64,000 bases of DNA from Falsiruegeria litorea R37 (GCF_900172225.1 NZ_FWFO01000006.1:43161-107160); one strand, 5' to 3'. Numbered from the stretch's first letter, positions 8,241-17,693 are shown. The notes: generated by a model from the sequence alone, not told the origin. Numbers and translations are program-made.

Positions 8241-10574
8241 TTGGACACCGGACAGCGCATCGCCCAGACCATCGCAACCGAAATCAGCGCCCGCCCCCAA
8301 CAGGTGCGCGCCGCCGTTGCCCTGCTGGACGACGGCTCGACCGTGCCCTTCATCGCGCGCTATCGCAAAGAGGCAACGGGTGGGTTGGACGACACCCAAC
8401 TGCGGCAGCTGTCGGACCGGCTGACTTACCTGCGCGAACTGGACGCACGGCGGGATACGATCCTGACATCGATCAAGGACCAGGGGAAGCTGACTGATGA
8501 CCTGGCCAAATCTATCGCGCTGGCCAGCACCAAGGCCGCGTTGGAAGACATCTATCTGCCGTACAAACCCAAGCGTCGCACCAAGGCGATGATTGCACGT
8601 GAAAACGGGCTGGACCCACTGGCCGAGGCGATTTTGGCGGACCGGACGCAGGTACCGGAAACCCTGGCCGAGGCCTATGTGACAGAGACCGTGCCAACGA
8701 CCCGCGACGCCCTGAACGGCGCTCGTGACATCATTGCCGAAGGGTTGACCGAAAACGCGGGCCTTTTGGGTGAGCTGCGTAAGTTCATGCAGGCCGAGGC
8801 GTTTTTGACCTCCAAGGTCATCGCGGGGCAAGAGACCAACGGCGCCAAATTTTCAGACTATTTCGATCACCGCGAACGGTGGGCAGATGTACCTTCGCAC
8901 CGGGCGTTAGCCATGTTGCGCGCGTCAAAAGAGGGGGTGGTCACGCTGGACGTGGCCCCCGACCCGGAAACCGGCGCCGATCGGGCCGAGGGAATTGTCG
9001 CCGCCCAATTGCAGACCCGCAGCGATACGGCGGGAGACAAGTGGTTGCGCAAGGTTGCCGGCTGGACCTGGCGGGTCAAGCTGAGCCTGTCGATGATGGT
9101 TGAACTGATGGCCGATCTGCGCAACCGCGCTCAAGAGGATGCGATCACCGTTTTTGCCCGCAACCTGAAGGATCTGCTCTTTGCTGCCCCGGCGGGTGCA
9201 CGCCCGACCTTGGGCCTGGATCCTGGTATTCGGACCGGCGTCAAGGCCGCCGTCGTCGATACGACCGGCAAACTGGTGGCGACTGAGACACTCTATCCGT
9301 TTCAGCCAAAAAACGATGTGCGGGGTGCCGAGGCCGCGATCCTGAAGCTGATCGCAACCCATGGGATTGAACTCGTCGCGATCGGCAATGGCACCGCAAG
9401 CCGCGAGACCGAGCGGTTGGTGGCGGATACATTGAAACTGTTGCCCAAAGGGGTGAAGGCACCGACCAAGGTCGTGGTGTCCGAAGCCGGTGCCTCGGTC
9501 TATTCGGCATCCGAATTGGCGGCGCGCGAGTTTCCCGATCTGGACGTGTCGCTGCGTGGTGCAGTGTCGATTGCACGTCGCCTGCAAGACCCGCTGGCGG
9601 AACTGGTGAAGATCGAGCCCAAATCCATTGGTGTGGGTCAGTATCAGCACGACGTCGACCAACACCGGCTGAGCAAATCGCTGGCGGCTGTGATCGAAGA
9701 CGTGGTGAACGCGGTCGGTGTCGACCTGAACACTGCCTCTGCCCCGTTGCTGGCCCATGTCTCGGGCCTTGGACCTGGATTGGCCGAGGCCATTGTCGCC
9801 CATCGGGACATGAACGGGGCGTTTGGCGCGCGCAAGGATCTGTTGAAGGTGTCGCGCTTGGGTCCGCGTGCCTTTGAACAATGCGCGGGATTTCTGCGTA
9901 TCCGCGATGGGGCCGAGCCGCTGGATGCCTCGTCTGTTCACCCTGAAGCCTATGATGTTGCGCGGAAAATCGTTCAGGCCTGCGGGCGGGACATTCGTCA
10001 AATCATGGGCCAGGATGGTGCGTTAAAATCACTGCGCGCCGAACAGTTCGTGGACGAAAGCTTTGGTCTGCCCACGGTTCGCGACATCTTTGACGAGCTG
10101 GAAAAACCCGGCCGCGATCCCCGACCCAGTTTTGTCACGGCCTCTTTTGCCGACGGGATCGAAGATATCAAGGACCTCAAGCCCGGCATGTCGCTGGAAG
10201 GCACGGTAACCAACGTCGCGGCCTTTGGCGCCTTTGTCGACATTGGCGTGCATCAAGACGGGCTGGTGCATGTCAGCCAATTGGCGGATCGTTTCGTCAA
10301 GGACCCCCACGAAGTGGTCAAGACGGGTCAGGTGGTGAAAGTGCGCGTGACCGAAGTGGATGTTGCACGCAAACGCATCGGATTGAGCATGCGCAAGGAT
10401 GGCGGCACGTCTGACCGTTCCGAACGGGGCAACCGCGGATCCGCGCCGCGCGGCAAACCTCAGGCCAAGGGGCGAGGACCGCAGAAAGGCCACCATCAGG
10501 CCAAATCAAACCCAAAGACACCTGACACAGGTGCGTTGGGTGCTGCCCTTATGGATGCACTGAAGAAAACGTGA
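8241..10574 (+). CDS. tex: Tex-family RNA-binding S1 protein
   Basis: Homologue of the transcription accessory protein Tex, a nucleic-acid-binding protein with YqgF-like, helix-hairpin-helix and S1 domains. I chose the TTG at 8241 because GGAGG at 8231-8235 lies five bases upstream and the protein then begins MDTGQRIAQ as expected; the frame is also open from 8181. That gives 777 residues, typical for Tex. Landmarks are the N-terminal [18 protein letters not shown] (about residue 30), the YqgF-like [17 protein letters not shown], the helix-hairpin-helix [19 protein letters not shown], and the S1 domain [20 protein letters not shown] with a basic glycine-rich tail. It follows glpD by 74 bp and may be co-transcribed. 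Confidence 0.95.
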   Translation: MDTGQRIAQTIATEISARPQQVRAAVALLDDGSTVPFIARYRKEATGGLDDTQLRQLSDRLTYLRELDARRDTILTSIKDQGKLTDDLAKSIALASTKAALEDIYLPYKPKRRTKAMIARENGLDPLAEAILADRTQVPETLAEAYVTETVPTTRDALNGARDIIAEGLTENAGLLGELRKFMQAEAFLTSKVIAGQETNGAKFSDYFDHRERWADVPSHRALAMLRASKEGVVTLDVAPDPETGADRAEGIVAAQLQTRSDTAGDKWLRKVAGWTWRVKLSLSMMVELMADLRNRAQEDAITVFARNLKDLLFAAPAGARPTLGLDPGIRTGVKAAVVDTTGKLVATETLYPFQPKNDVRGAEAAILKLIATHGIELVAIGNGTASRETERLVADTLKLLPKGVKAPTKVVVSEAGASVYSASELAAREFPDLDVSLRGAVSIARRLQDPLAELVKIEPKSIGVGQYQHDVDQHRLSKSLAAVIEDVVNAVGVDLNTASAPLLAHVSGLGPGLAEAIVAHRDMNGAFGARKDLLKVSRLGPRAFEQCAGFLRIRDGAEPLDASSVHPEAYDVARKIVQACGRDIRQIMGQDGALKSLRAEQFVDESFGLPTVRDIFDELEKPGRDPRPSFVTASFADGIEDIKDLKPGMSLEGTVTNVAAFGAFVDIGVHQDGLVHVSQLADRFVKDPHEVVKTGQVVKVRVTEVDVARKRIGLSMRKDGGTSDRSERGNRGSAPRGKPQAKGRGPQKGHHQAKSNPKTPDTGALGAALMDALKKT

Positions 10575-11097
10575 CGTGGAAGACGCGCCTTTGCCTTCTC
10601 GCGCAACCTTGCGCTGAGTGGATTTGCGCCCCAAGTTCGAACCCAGTTACCGTGAAAAAATCGTCAAAATTCGCTTCACGTTTCACGGAATATTGACCCG
10701 ATAATCGCAATTGCAGACGGTTGGGCCGCAACCTGACGAAGCAGAATCGATGAGGGAGCAACCGGGCATTTCGCATGCTCCCGGTGCTCGGATGATGTTT
10801 CGCCGGATTATGTGGGCAGGCCCGTGCTGATCCGACATCGGACCATGAACTTTCAGCTGCACTGAAAGTACCCCAAAAGATACGGATCTTGGGATACAGG
10901 CGCGCGTTGAGTGGCCGTGCTGCCTGTTTCGTCTGAGTCCCCAACTTGGACGAAAAACGAGGGCCTGACATGATTCCCGTCGGGCCCTCGTTCATTTCAG
11001 GGAATATTTCTAAGGATTGGTCGCAACACAATACCAGACATCTGATGGAATACCGACGGCACGCAGCGCCCGGAACAGATCGGGAAGTCCGCCGATG
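10575..11097. other. Gene-poor 523-bp gap after tex
   Basis: No convincing gene. Visible structure: a perfect 8-bp inverted repeat ACTTTCAG/CTGAAAGT at 10849-10856 and 10862-10869, a GC-rich imperfect dyad ACCGGG...CCCGGT near 10759-10783, and the terminator listed separately. The gap marks the border between the glp/tex block and the replication region. Confidence 0.6.
10956..10991 (-). terminator. Rho-independent terminator of the leftward gene at 11.1-13.2 kb
   Basis: A 10-bp stem AACGAGGGCC/GGCCCTCGTT with a loop of about 16 bases. Read on the minus strand it is followed by TTTTTCG, the classical arrangement. It lies about 110 bp beyond the stop of the subtilisin-like gene. Confidence 0.7.
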
Positions 11098-13158
11098 TTA
11101 CTTGTGCAACAGCCGAACCGGGGCGTCGAATTCTTGGGATGAAACCAGCGTGAGCCCAGAAGTCAAAACACCAGAACGTGCGCTTTGTTCTTCGGGTGCG
11201 ACGGGCAAGCCCATCACATCACAATCATCTGCCGACACGGATTTTGAATTCATCACCCGCTTCGTTTCATTTTCCTGGTCATAGGTTCCGCCCACCACAT
11301 AGACATCAGCCAAACTGCCGTCGGGATAGGCCGAGAATGCCCCCAACCGAGCAACCCGCCCCACTGTCCACAAGGGCACGTTGCGCGCCACCTCGGTTTC
11401 AGAACTGATGCCGTCGATACCGGGTCCGTCCGCACGGGGCTGCGGTGCGAAGTCCGGAACTGTTCGCACGCTGTTGTTGCAGCGCAGCGTGATTTCTGCG
11501 TGCAATGGTGCGCCGGCTTCGTTGGTCAATTCCAACCTATAATCTCCAGTCGGCACGGATTGACCACGGTTGTCCCGGTTCAGACTTGGGGCAAAGGCCA
11601 CAACAATCTGCGTCTTAGCCGTGTCACCGAAGCGACGTACGTAAGCCCGAGAAATCACAAACTCGCCCCGCCCTGTTACCAGACGCTTGCGGTCGACAGT
11701 GTATGACGCGCGTGCAATGGACCCATCATCGCCTACAATCTGACTGCGAGTCAGTTTTAGATCCACCTGATCCCCCCCGGGCCCGGTGATAACCAAAGTG
11801 GCACGGTTCAACTGTTCCAGCCACACTTCGACAAAGGAAACCGCCTGAACCTCAGGCTGGATCTGCCAGTTCACAACATCCGTTTCTTTGCACGGCAGCC
11901 TCATGTTCACGCGTTGGCTCTCGTGAGTAGCAGAGTCATTTGACATCACTACTGCTGTCGCCACGCCTTCGGCATTGCGCAACCGCGCCAGTCGTCGGAT
12001 TTCACGTTCAAGGAAACCGGTGCCGTCCGTGGCATCGGACAAGTTCTTGTAGCTGATGTTAATGACTACCGCGACGCGGCGCGTTTTTCCTTTGTTGTCT
12101 TTCCAGTTGTCCGCCCACCGAAGCAAGCGGATCACTCCGGTCAAAACATAGAATTCCAGTCGCCCGGCCCAAGGTTCGTCGCTTGCCAACTTCGGCAACT
12201 GAACAAACATGACCGGTCGCGCATCGCTGGGGTTCTGAGCCGAGTGACTTTCGGTCGTTTGTGCATCCAGGTTGTCCTCTGTAATACGGGCTTCCAGCGG
12301 TCGGTTAATGTTTCGGGCCATGCATTTGCCAGCCGCCATCGCGATTGATTTCTGCTTGTTGGCATTCAATAGCCGATAGAATTCGACCTCGTCGACGGCA
12401 CCGTCATAGATCATATCATCCATTTCAGCGCTCAAGTCGGACCCGTTCGAACTGTGTCCAAACTCCAATGCGGCTCCGGTCCTGGACACTGACCAGGACT
12501 GCCGCCAGTAGTGATCAATTCGAGAAGGAGCTGTGGAGTTCACCTCTTCCGTTTCGCAACGAAACCGCTCGTTTGCAACCGAGATTTCGTCATCAACGTA
12601 TCCGGTGACAACCTTGTCGCACAGCGGACGATCTAAAACATAATGATGCTGAACCACAGCAGGCATTTCACCAGATGCAGCGTGTCGCGCATAACGTTTG
12701 GCACCGCGAAAAGCTCTGTCCAAGCCATCCAAGTTTCCAGATGTCACTAACCGTGAGATCGGAATACCCACACCGATGTGTAGTGTTTCGCATCCCAAGA
12801 CGGAATCGTAGGCGATGGCTTCAGGGCGGTACAGAAAGAAACGCGTAAACCGCTCGACATTCTCACCGGCCAACTCTCCGACGATAATGTTGACCACCAC
12901 AGCCAGAAAATCCCGATCATATTGGAGAGTTTTCCCTTTGTCGGTTCGGATCATGTGGTTGACCAAAGACTGAAGTGTCGACGTGTAATCGCCTTGTTTG
13001 CCCCGATTCAATTCGACAAACACAGGCTTCCAGACCCGCGCCCCCTTGGCCGATTTAGGGTCGCGCATAGCCTGTTCCCAGTCTTCAAAGGGTTCCACGA
13101 TATCTGCTGGCTTGTTGCCCGACACCATCGACTTCGGCTCGTTCCAGATAACGTTCAT
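11098..13158 (-). CDS. Degenerate subtilisin-like (S8) protein beside the replicon
   Basis: 686-residue cytoplasmic protein with no signal peptide. I chose the ATG at 13158 because GGGAGGT lies six bases upstream. The layout recalls bacterial S8 proteins in which a catalytic Asp segment (here GYVDDEISVANERFR), a His segment, a VQLP strand, a VxNISY strand and a Ser segment follow in order. Here the expected HGTH is replaced by NKQKSIAMAAG, and the Ser segment reads VVMSNDSATHESQR instead of a GxS(M/A) or GNS site. The order VQLPKLASD, then VAVVINISYKN, then SFVEVWLEQL is retained. So the fold is probably kept but peptidase activity probably lost. The C-terminal 200 residues are beta-rich and unrecognised. 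Function unknown; it ends in its own terminator and carries one of the GTTTCGnnnCGAAAC sites. The S8 assignment is by pattern only. Confidence 0.55.
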   Translation of the reverse strand: MNVIWNEPKSMVSGNKPADIVEPFEDWEQAMRDPKSAKGARVWKPVFVELNRGKQGDYTSTLQSLVNHMIRTDKGKTLQYDRDFLAVVVNIIVGELAGENVERFTRFFLYRPEAIAYDSVLGCETLHIGVGIPISRLVTSGNLDGLDRAFRGAKRYARHAASGEMPAVVQHHYVLDRPLCDKVVTGYVDDEISVANERFRCETEEVNSTAPSRIDHYWRQSWSVSRTGAALEFGHSSNGSDLSAEMDDMIYDGAVDEVEFYRLLNANKQKSIAMAAGKCMARNINRPLEARITEDNLDAQTTESHSAQNPSDARPVMFVQLPKLASDEPWAGRLEFYVLTGVIRLLRWADNWKDNKGKTRRVAVVINISYKNLSDATDGTGFLEREIRRLARLRNAEGVATAVVMSNDSATHESQRVNMRLPCKETDVVNWQIQPEVQAVSFVEVWLEQLNRATLVITGPGGDQVDLKLTRSQIVGDDGSIARASYTVDRKRLVTGRGEFVISRAYVRRFGDTAKTQIVVAFAPSLNRDNRGQSVPTGDYRLELTNEAGAPLHAEITLRCNNSVRTVPDFAPQPRADGPGIDGISSETEVARNVPLWTVGRVARLGAFSAYPDGSLADVYVVGGTYDQENETKRVMNSKSVSADDCDVMGLPVAPEEQSARSGVLTSGLTLVSSQEFDAPVRLLHK
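12551..12565. repeat. parS-like palindrome, copy 1
   Basis: GTTTCGCAACGAAAC, a perfect 6+3+6 inverted repeat inside the subtilisin-like gene. It is the leftmost of five copies around the replicon and is a likely ParB binding site. Confidence 0.6.
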
Positions 13159-13418
13159 GTCTACACCTCCCACTTGCACCGGGAAATTTGACATAACTGG
13201 CAAACAAGTACAGTTCGACGGGCACGATTCACGGTTTTTTTGCGATGCATTCACGCGTCAAACTAGAAACTAGTCAGGTCAGAACTCGCTGTGTCTGCAG
13301 GCCCCAATCCGTATGCGTTTACGACCAAAGGACAATGCTTGGATCATTTGGCGACGGCGGGTCGCCAAGAACAATTAGCGAACACTTATGCGGTATCCAC
13401 CAAGAGATCACCAGAACC
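13159..13418. other. Gap between replication initiator and subtilisin-like gene
   Basis: 260 bp with no convincing gene. It must hold the promoter of the subtilisin-like gene unless that gene is read through from the initiator gene. No strong hairpin was seen. Confidence 0.5.
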
Positions 13419-14684
13419 TCAATCGATCCCTTCAAAGGCATCCGGCTCAAGTTGTGCCCAAAACGCGAAAATTGCCGTAGCATTCAGCGCAGATTGCCAG
13501 CCATGAGTTCGAAACTCGGCCCGCTCGAGATCATCATCCAACCCGGCCAAGAACAACCGTTTGTCTGCGTCCCTTTGGGTGGGGTTTCGTCGCGAAACCA
13601 GCTCCGAAACAACTTCGAATTTGCGTGACCGCTTGGCACGCTCGGCCAAACGGGCATCCAACTCCTCATCTGCCTCACGCTCTTTTGCGCGTCGTTCTTC
13701 TGCCAGCTTCAATGCTTCGGGGTTTGGCGGAGAGGGCACTTTGGCTTGATTGTTATAGTCATCCTTTAGCGCTGCATTAAGATAACCCGCAGCGGATTTT
13801 ACGTCTGGCTGCCGACGAACGTAGTCCAGTTTTTCGGCCACGTAATCTTCGCCGTGTTCAACAATCCACTGACGCGCCAATCGGTCAGACACACCTTGCT
13901 CGATCAACTTCTTGTACACACCCATGTTCCGAATGCCGTCGTCATCACCGATCTGGAACATTGCCAGTTGTGGATTTTCCTTGATCAAAAATCGAACATC
14001 AGCGACCGCCCTGCCCTTCTTTTTGAACTCTGGTGTGATCTCAATGTCCGAATTCCGATTCACCTCGACCACAGCCGGTTTGATAATCTTTGCATTCAGG
14101 TGCTTGAAACTCTCGTAATAGCTTGACCCATCCACGCCCATCAATTTGCGAAAGATCTCAAGCGACCACCAACCGGTCGACCCGGTGCGCACGAAACGAT
14201 AACAATTTTCATAGAGCGCCAGACCGTGACCCGAAGTGAAGTTGCGCTGAATGTGGACATTGATCAACGCGTAGATCTTGGGATCGTGCAGCTTTTGCGC
14301 AAGCGCAGGAGAATACGAATACTCGCAAACACCGTTCTTGAGTTTAGCAAACGAAAGCAGCGAAGAGACGCCCCATTCCTGTCGGCCCTCTTCATCCAGC
14401 ATGTCCCATTCTGCCACCGTCTCGGCCAAAGCGCGCAGACTGGCACGCAAAGTGTCCATGTCGTTGGAGTTGTAACCAACCATAGTGGCCAAGGTCCTGG
14501 CATCGATGGTGTGGCTCTGTGCGCTGGTCAATGCATCATAGGCATTGAGCAACAGCACGTTCGACAGCTTACGCTGCAGCAAACTAAGTTTGCCGCTGAT
14601 GTGGATTGCCGCCACATTCTTTTTCACCGTCTCGCGGCGCAAAGCACCGGTCAACTGATCCATATCTATTTGTGCGTTGGTCAT
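13419..14684 (-). CDS. repB: Plasmid replication initiator, Rep_3 family (RepB type)
   Basis: Initiator that binds the adjacent iterons and opens the plasmid origin. 421 residues. The N-terminal two thirds match the Rep_3 winged-helix pair: KLSLLQRKLSNVLLLNAYD (about 31-49), then an ALYENCYRF strand-helix (about 155), GWWSLEIFRKLMGV and KIIKPAVVEVN near residue 205. The C-terminal 130 residues are a charged, coiled-coil-like extension (EERRAKEREADEELDARLA). It is transcribed away from the iteron array, whose nearest repeat ends about 60 bp upstream of the start. Known Roseobacter plasmids with a RepB-type initiator carry a separate parAB pair, as here. A 15-bp parS-like palindrome lies inside the gene at 13585. 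Confidence 0.88.
   Translation of the reverse strand: MTNAQIDMDQLTGALRRETVKKNVAAIHISGKLSLLQRKLSNVLLLNAYDALTSAQSHTIDARTLATMVGYNSNDMDTLRASLRALAETVAEWDMLDEEGRQEWGVSSLLSFAKLKNGVCEYSYSPALAQKLHDPKIYALINVHIQRNFTSGHGLALYENCYRFVRTGSTGWWSLEIFRKLMGVDGSSYYESFKHLNAKIIKPAVVEVNRNSDIEITPEFKKKGRAVADVRFLIKENPQLAMFQIGDDDGIRNMGVYKKLIEQGVSDRLARQWIVEHGEDYVAEKLDYVRRQPDVKSAAGYLNAALKDDYNNQAKVPSPPNPEALKLAEERRAKEREADEELDARLAERAKRSRKFEVVSELVSRRNPTQRDADKRLFLAGLDDDLERAEFRTHGWQSALNATAIFAFWAQLEPDAFEGID
13585..13599. repeat. parS-like palindrome, copy 2
   Basis: GTTTCGTCGCGAAAC, a perfect inverted repeat within the 3' part of the initiator gene. Confidence 0.65.
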
Positions 14685-14720
14685 TTTTTCTTTCTGCTCT
14701 GGCCTAGTTGTCGCACAAAA

Positions 14721-14794
14721 GGTACCTCAAATCAAGTATACGTGGGTTCTCTAACCTCATCCCGTATGCGGGTACCCTAAGACAAGTTTTGTCG
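14721..14794 (+). repeat. Iteron-like half-array near the initiator gene
   Basis: GGTACC elements at 14721 and 14771, with a related GGTTCT at 14745. Spacing is irregular, unlike the main array. The position directly upstream of the initiator start suggests autoregulation by the initiator. Confidence 0.55.
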
Positions 14795-14902
14795 GGACTC
14801 ACCGTAAATATCGCCTGGGATGGCATCGAATATGGCCTAGAAAACACGCGAAAACGATCCAAAACAGGCTCTATTGCGTGGTTTTCGTCCAAACCGAGAA
14901 TC

Positions 14903-15012
14903 GGTACCTTAAGCCCTGTATTCGGGTACCCATGCACCTGCAGATGGGTACCTTTGGCACTGTATTTGGGTGCCTTTAATCCTGTTCAAAGGTCCTCTGT
15001 ATACCGTAAGCC
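14903..15012 (+). repeat. Five tandem 22-bp iterons
   Basis: Direct repeats start at 14903, 14925, 14947, 14969 and 14991, exactly 22 bp apart, two helical turns. Units open with GGTACC (first three), GGTGCC and GGTCCT, and most carry CTGTAT or CTGTT 13-15 bases in. The repeats degrade toward the right. Confidence 0.85.
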
Positions 15013-15079
15013 TTTGTTGATAAATGATTTCTCTTCCGCAAAGATTCTAAATCTCATAAAGATAATAAACAGTTTGTTG

Positions 15080-15088
15080 TGTGGATAA
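15080..15088 (-). promoter_or_regulatory. DnaA box
   Basis: TGTGGATAA, the complement of the consensus TTATCCACA, immediately right of the AT-rich stretch of the origin. Confidence 0.8.
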
Positions 15089-15104
15089 CTTTGATTTTCC
15101 CTTG

Positions 15105-15119
15105 GTTTCGTGGCGAAAC
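15105..15119. repeat. parS-like palindrome, copy 3
   Basis: GTTTCGTGGCGAAAC, the only intergenic copy, lying between the DnaA box and parA. Confidence 0.7.
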
Positions 15120-15179
15120 CATTGGTCTTGGATCAATTCTCCGCCCAGAATCCCAATTCATGGTAGTCTAAGTCCACGA

Positions 15180-15219
15180 TGTTCGCTAATGTAGTCAATA
15201 TACGCTGAAAAGGCGAACA
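15180..15219. promoter_or_regulatory. Inverted repeat upstream of parA
   Basis: TGTTCGC at 15180-15186 and GCGAACA at 15213-15219 flank the likely parA promoter, ending 18 bp before the start codon. Type Ia ParA proteins with an N-terminal helix-turn-helix repress their own operon, and this is the best operator candidate. Confidence 0.5.
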
Positions 15220-15237
15220 TACTGTGAGGCACAGACA

Positions 15238-16617
15238 TTGAGCAAACAACCCACACAATCGGTTCCACCATATTTGAACCTCAACCCCGAGGCCGCTGCC
15301 GCCCGTCTGCCCGATCCTATCGACACAACGCGATTCGCCAAAGCCGCCGCTTTTTGTGCGAAGGGACGCGAGGATCTGGCACGTCGTGGGTATGCACCGG
15401 ATGGGCAGAAACGTCTGCGCAAGTTTTCGACGTGGGAAATCACCAAATACCTTATCCCTGTCGCCCCTGCCCATCTGCGTCGGGTGCTAAAGGCAAACCC
15501 CGAACTGCCTCAAGGCGAGGGGGACGGTGGGTCCAAATGGTTTACTCTCGAAGAGGTACTCACGCTTCGTCAGCATTTCGCAAGCGAGGGGGTCAGCACC
15601 AAAGAGTACCTGCCCTATCGGCCAAAAGACGCACAGGCCAAGGTCGTGTCGGTTGCCAATTTCAAAGGTGGCGTTGGCAAGACCAGCACGGCGGCCCATC
15701 TGGCAATGTCGGCCGCTTTGGATGGCTACAAGGTTCTTGTAATCGACCTTGATAGCCAGGGATCGATGACCTCGATCTTAGGCGGAACTGTTCCTGACGA
15801 ATGGTCCACAGTGTTTCCCCTGATTGCCAAGGACTTTGCCAAGGCGGTCACGGCCGAGAATAAGGTGCGCAGCGCCGGTGGTCAGACAGAGATCCCGTTG
15901 GATGAGACGCTGCAAGAAGCCCTGGAGGTTTCGTCGCGAAACGTCATTCAGAAAACCCACTGGCCCAACATCGATCTGATCGGCGCACAGTTGAACCTTT
16001 ATTGGGCCGAGTTTCAGATCCCCGTGTGGCGCATGGGACTGCGGTCTTGGCCGTTGTGGGATGGGCTGACCAATTTCCTAGAAGATGAGGGCGTGCTGGA
16101 TGACTATGACATAATCTTCCTAGATACGCCCCCTGCCCTTGGCTATTTGACGATCAACGCCCTGGCTGCTGCCGATATCCTGCTCGTGCCGCTTGGCGCA
16201 TCCTTTCTGGAGTTCGATTCCACGGGCCGTTTCTTTGACATGCTCTATTCGACCTTTGCTTCGATCGAGGATGGAGAGAACGCATCCCGTCGTGCGGCGA
16301 GCCTTCCTGAGATGAAATTTGAATGGGATGTGGTGCGGGCCATCGTTACCCGATTTGATGCATCGCAACAGACGGACATGGCGAATGTGATCCAGGCCTA
16401 TTTCGGTGATTTCATGAATGCCTATCGGCAGGACTATACCGCATTGGTTGGTCAAGCCGGCGAACAGGTCAACGGGATTTACGAGGCCGACTATCGCGAG
16501 TTCAACCGCGAGACCTATGTGCGGGGACGCGAGACATTTGACCGTACCTATGCCGAATTCAAAGAACTGCTAATCGGCTGCTGGTGGCGGGATGTGAACT
16601 TGGAGGGGAATGATTGA
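15238..16617 (+). CDS. parA: Plasmid partition ATPase ParA
   Basis: ATPase that moves plasmid copies apart together with ParB. 459 residues. The first 130 residues carry a helix-turn-helix-like region (RKFSTWEITKYL, then WFTLEEVLTLRQHF), as in type Ia ParA that also acts as a repressor. The deviant Walker A motif FKGGVGKTSTAAHL is near residue 143, followed by VLVIDLDSQGSMTSI and the Walker B-like IIFLDTPPALGYLTINAL near residue 300. The start is a TTG with GAGG eight bases upstream; no ATG is available nearby. The stop overlaps the parB start by one base. A parS-like palindrome lies inside the gene at 15928. Confidence 0.93.
   Translation: MSKQPTQSVPPYLNLNPEAAAARLPDPIDTTRFAKAAAFCAKGREDLARRGYAPDGQKRLRKFSTWEITKYLIPVAPAHLRRVLKANPELPQGEGDGGSKWFTLEEVLTLRQHFASEGVSTKEYLPYRPKDAQAKVVSVANFKGGVGKTSTAAHLAMSAALDGYKVLVIDLDSQGSMTSILGGTVPDEWSTVFPLIAKDFAKAVTAENKVRSAGGQTEIPLDETLQEALEVSSRNVIQKTHWPNIDLIGAQLNLYWAEFQIPVWRMGLRSWPLWDGLTNFLEDEGVLDDYDIIFLDTPPALGYLTINALAAADILLVPLGASFLEFDSTGRFFDMLYSTFASIEDGENASRRAASLPEMKFEWDVVRAIVTRFDASQQTDMANVIQAYFGDFMNAYRQDYTALVGQAGEQVNGIYEADYREFNRETYVRGRETFDRTYAEFKELLIGCWWRDVNLEGND
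15928..15942. repeat. parS-like palindrome, copy 4
   Basis: GTTTCGTCGCGAAAC within the parA coding sequence, identical to copy 2. Confidence 0.65.
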
Positions 16618-17675
16618 TGGCAAAACGTAGACGTTTGACCGCCCCGGATGCTGACACTCTGCGTGAGTTGGATGAGGGTTTCGCCGCGAAACCAGTGGAT
16701 GCGTTGTCGATGACAGCTCCGATTGCTCAGGTCGCAGGCGAGGCCGCTGCGCTTGCCGGCATGACATCCGTGACAGATCGGGCGACCCAGGCAAGGGACT
16801 CGGCCGAGGCCGAGCAGTTCCGACAGGCCAAGGCAGCAGGACTTGTCGCCCAACCCATTGCGCTGGACGAGATCGACGCGGACTTCATCCGACGTGACCG
16901 GCTGACCGAAGACCCCGAGTTGATGGCGGAATTGCTGGCGTCGATCCGCGCGTCGGGTCTGCGCAGCCCGATCGAGGTTTCTGCCACATCTGAAGGGTTT
17001 GGTCTGATCTCGGGCTACCGGCGTTTGAAAGCCTATCAGGTGCTGGCGAGCGAAGACCCGGCTTTCGGTCAAATCCCGGCCTATGTGCGCGATGCGGATG
17101 CAGGGCAGGATGCCTATGTCTCGATGGTCGAAGAGAACGAGGTGCGCGCCAACCTGACACCATATGAACGAGGTCGGATTGCAGTGCTGTCGGCGGGGCA
17201 GGGCGTGTTCCCTAGCGTTTCTGACGCAGTGGATGCGCTGTTTGCTTCGGTGTCCAAGGCCAAACGTTCCAAGGTGCGTAGCTTTGCTTTGGTTCATGAG
17301 TGTCTCGGTGACCTGCTGCGTTTCCCGGCGGCCTTGACTGAAAAAGCAGGGTTGCAATTGGCGTCTGCATTGCGGGACGGGGCGCAGGCAGAATTGCGTG
17401 TGGCGCTTGACGGATCTGATTGCACTTCAGCCAGCGAAGAATGGAGTGTTCTCAGCAAAGCTTTGTCGACGCGTGGCAAGTCCGAAAAGGACCCGCGCAA
17501 AGGTGGGCGCCCAAGCAGCAACACGCGCTTGCCGTCAGTCTATGTGGAAGATGGGTCTGAGTTGCGCGGAGAGTTGTCTGCCAACGGGTTCAGGGTCGAG
17601 CTATTTGGCCGCAAGATCGACCCGACTACTGGTGAAATCATCATGCGCGAAATTCGCCGGATTCTGGAAGACTGA
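16617..17675 (+). CDS. parB: Plasmid partition protein ParB
   Basis: Centromere-binding CTPase-type partner of ParA. 352 residues from the ATG at 16617, which follows GGAGGGG. The ParB N-terminal domain is visible as LMAELLASIRASGLRSPIEV (about residues 102-121) and GLISGYRRLKAYQVL, with the ENEVRANLTPYERGRIAVL segment of the central domain near residue 175. A helix-turn-helix region follows (SKAKRSKVRSFALVHE). It is coupled to parA by a one-base overlap and ends in a strong hairpin. The likely binding sites are the five GTTTCGnnnCGAAAC palindromes. Confidence 0.92.
   Translation: MAKRRRLTAPDADTLRELDEGFAAKPVDALSMTAPIAQVAGEAAALAGMTSVTDRATQARDSAEAEQFRQAKAAGLVAQPIALDEIDADFIRRDRLTEDPELMAELLASIRASGLRSPIEVSATSEGFGLISGYRRLKAYQVLASEDPAFGQIPAYVRDADAGQDAYVSMVEENEVRANLTPYERGRIAVLSAGQGVFPSVSDAVDALFASVSKAKRSKVRSFALVHECLGDLLRFPAALTEKAGLQLASALRDGAQAELRVALDGSDCTSASEEWSVLSKALSTRGKSEKDPRKGGRPSSNTRLPSVYVEDGSELRGELSANGFRVELFGRKIDPTTGEIIMREIRRILED
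16678..16692. repeat. parS-like palindrome, copy 5
   Basis: GTTTCGCCGCGAAAC near the 5' end of parB, the rightmost copy. Confidence 0.65.
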
Positions 17676-17693
17676 CACTTTCAATGTTGGATG

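Larger units (their letters stand above)
14700..15120. other. Replication origin (oriV) with iterons, AT-rich region and DnaA box
   Basis: Between the divergent initiator and parA genes. It holds direct repeats beginning GGTACC, an AT-rich stretch at about 15015-15075 (TGATAAATGATT, AAAGATAATAAAC), a perfect DnaA box at 15080-15088 and a parS-like palindrome at 15105. This order (iterons, AT-rich unwinding region, DnaA box) is standard for iteron plasmids. No other gene is present in the interval. Confidence 0.85.

Noticed and set aside
10549..11031. Possible 160-residue minus-strand protein after tex
   Set aside because: It spans the terminator hairpin, has no ribosome site and no recognisable pattern.
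13419..14684. repABC-type replicon
   Set aside because: The initiator is Rep_3-type, is divergent from parAB and is served by iterons; a RepC initiator downstream of repAB is absent.
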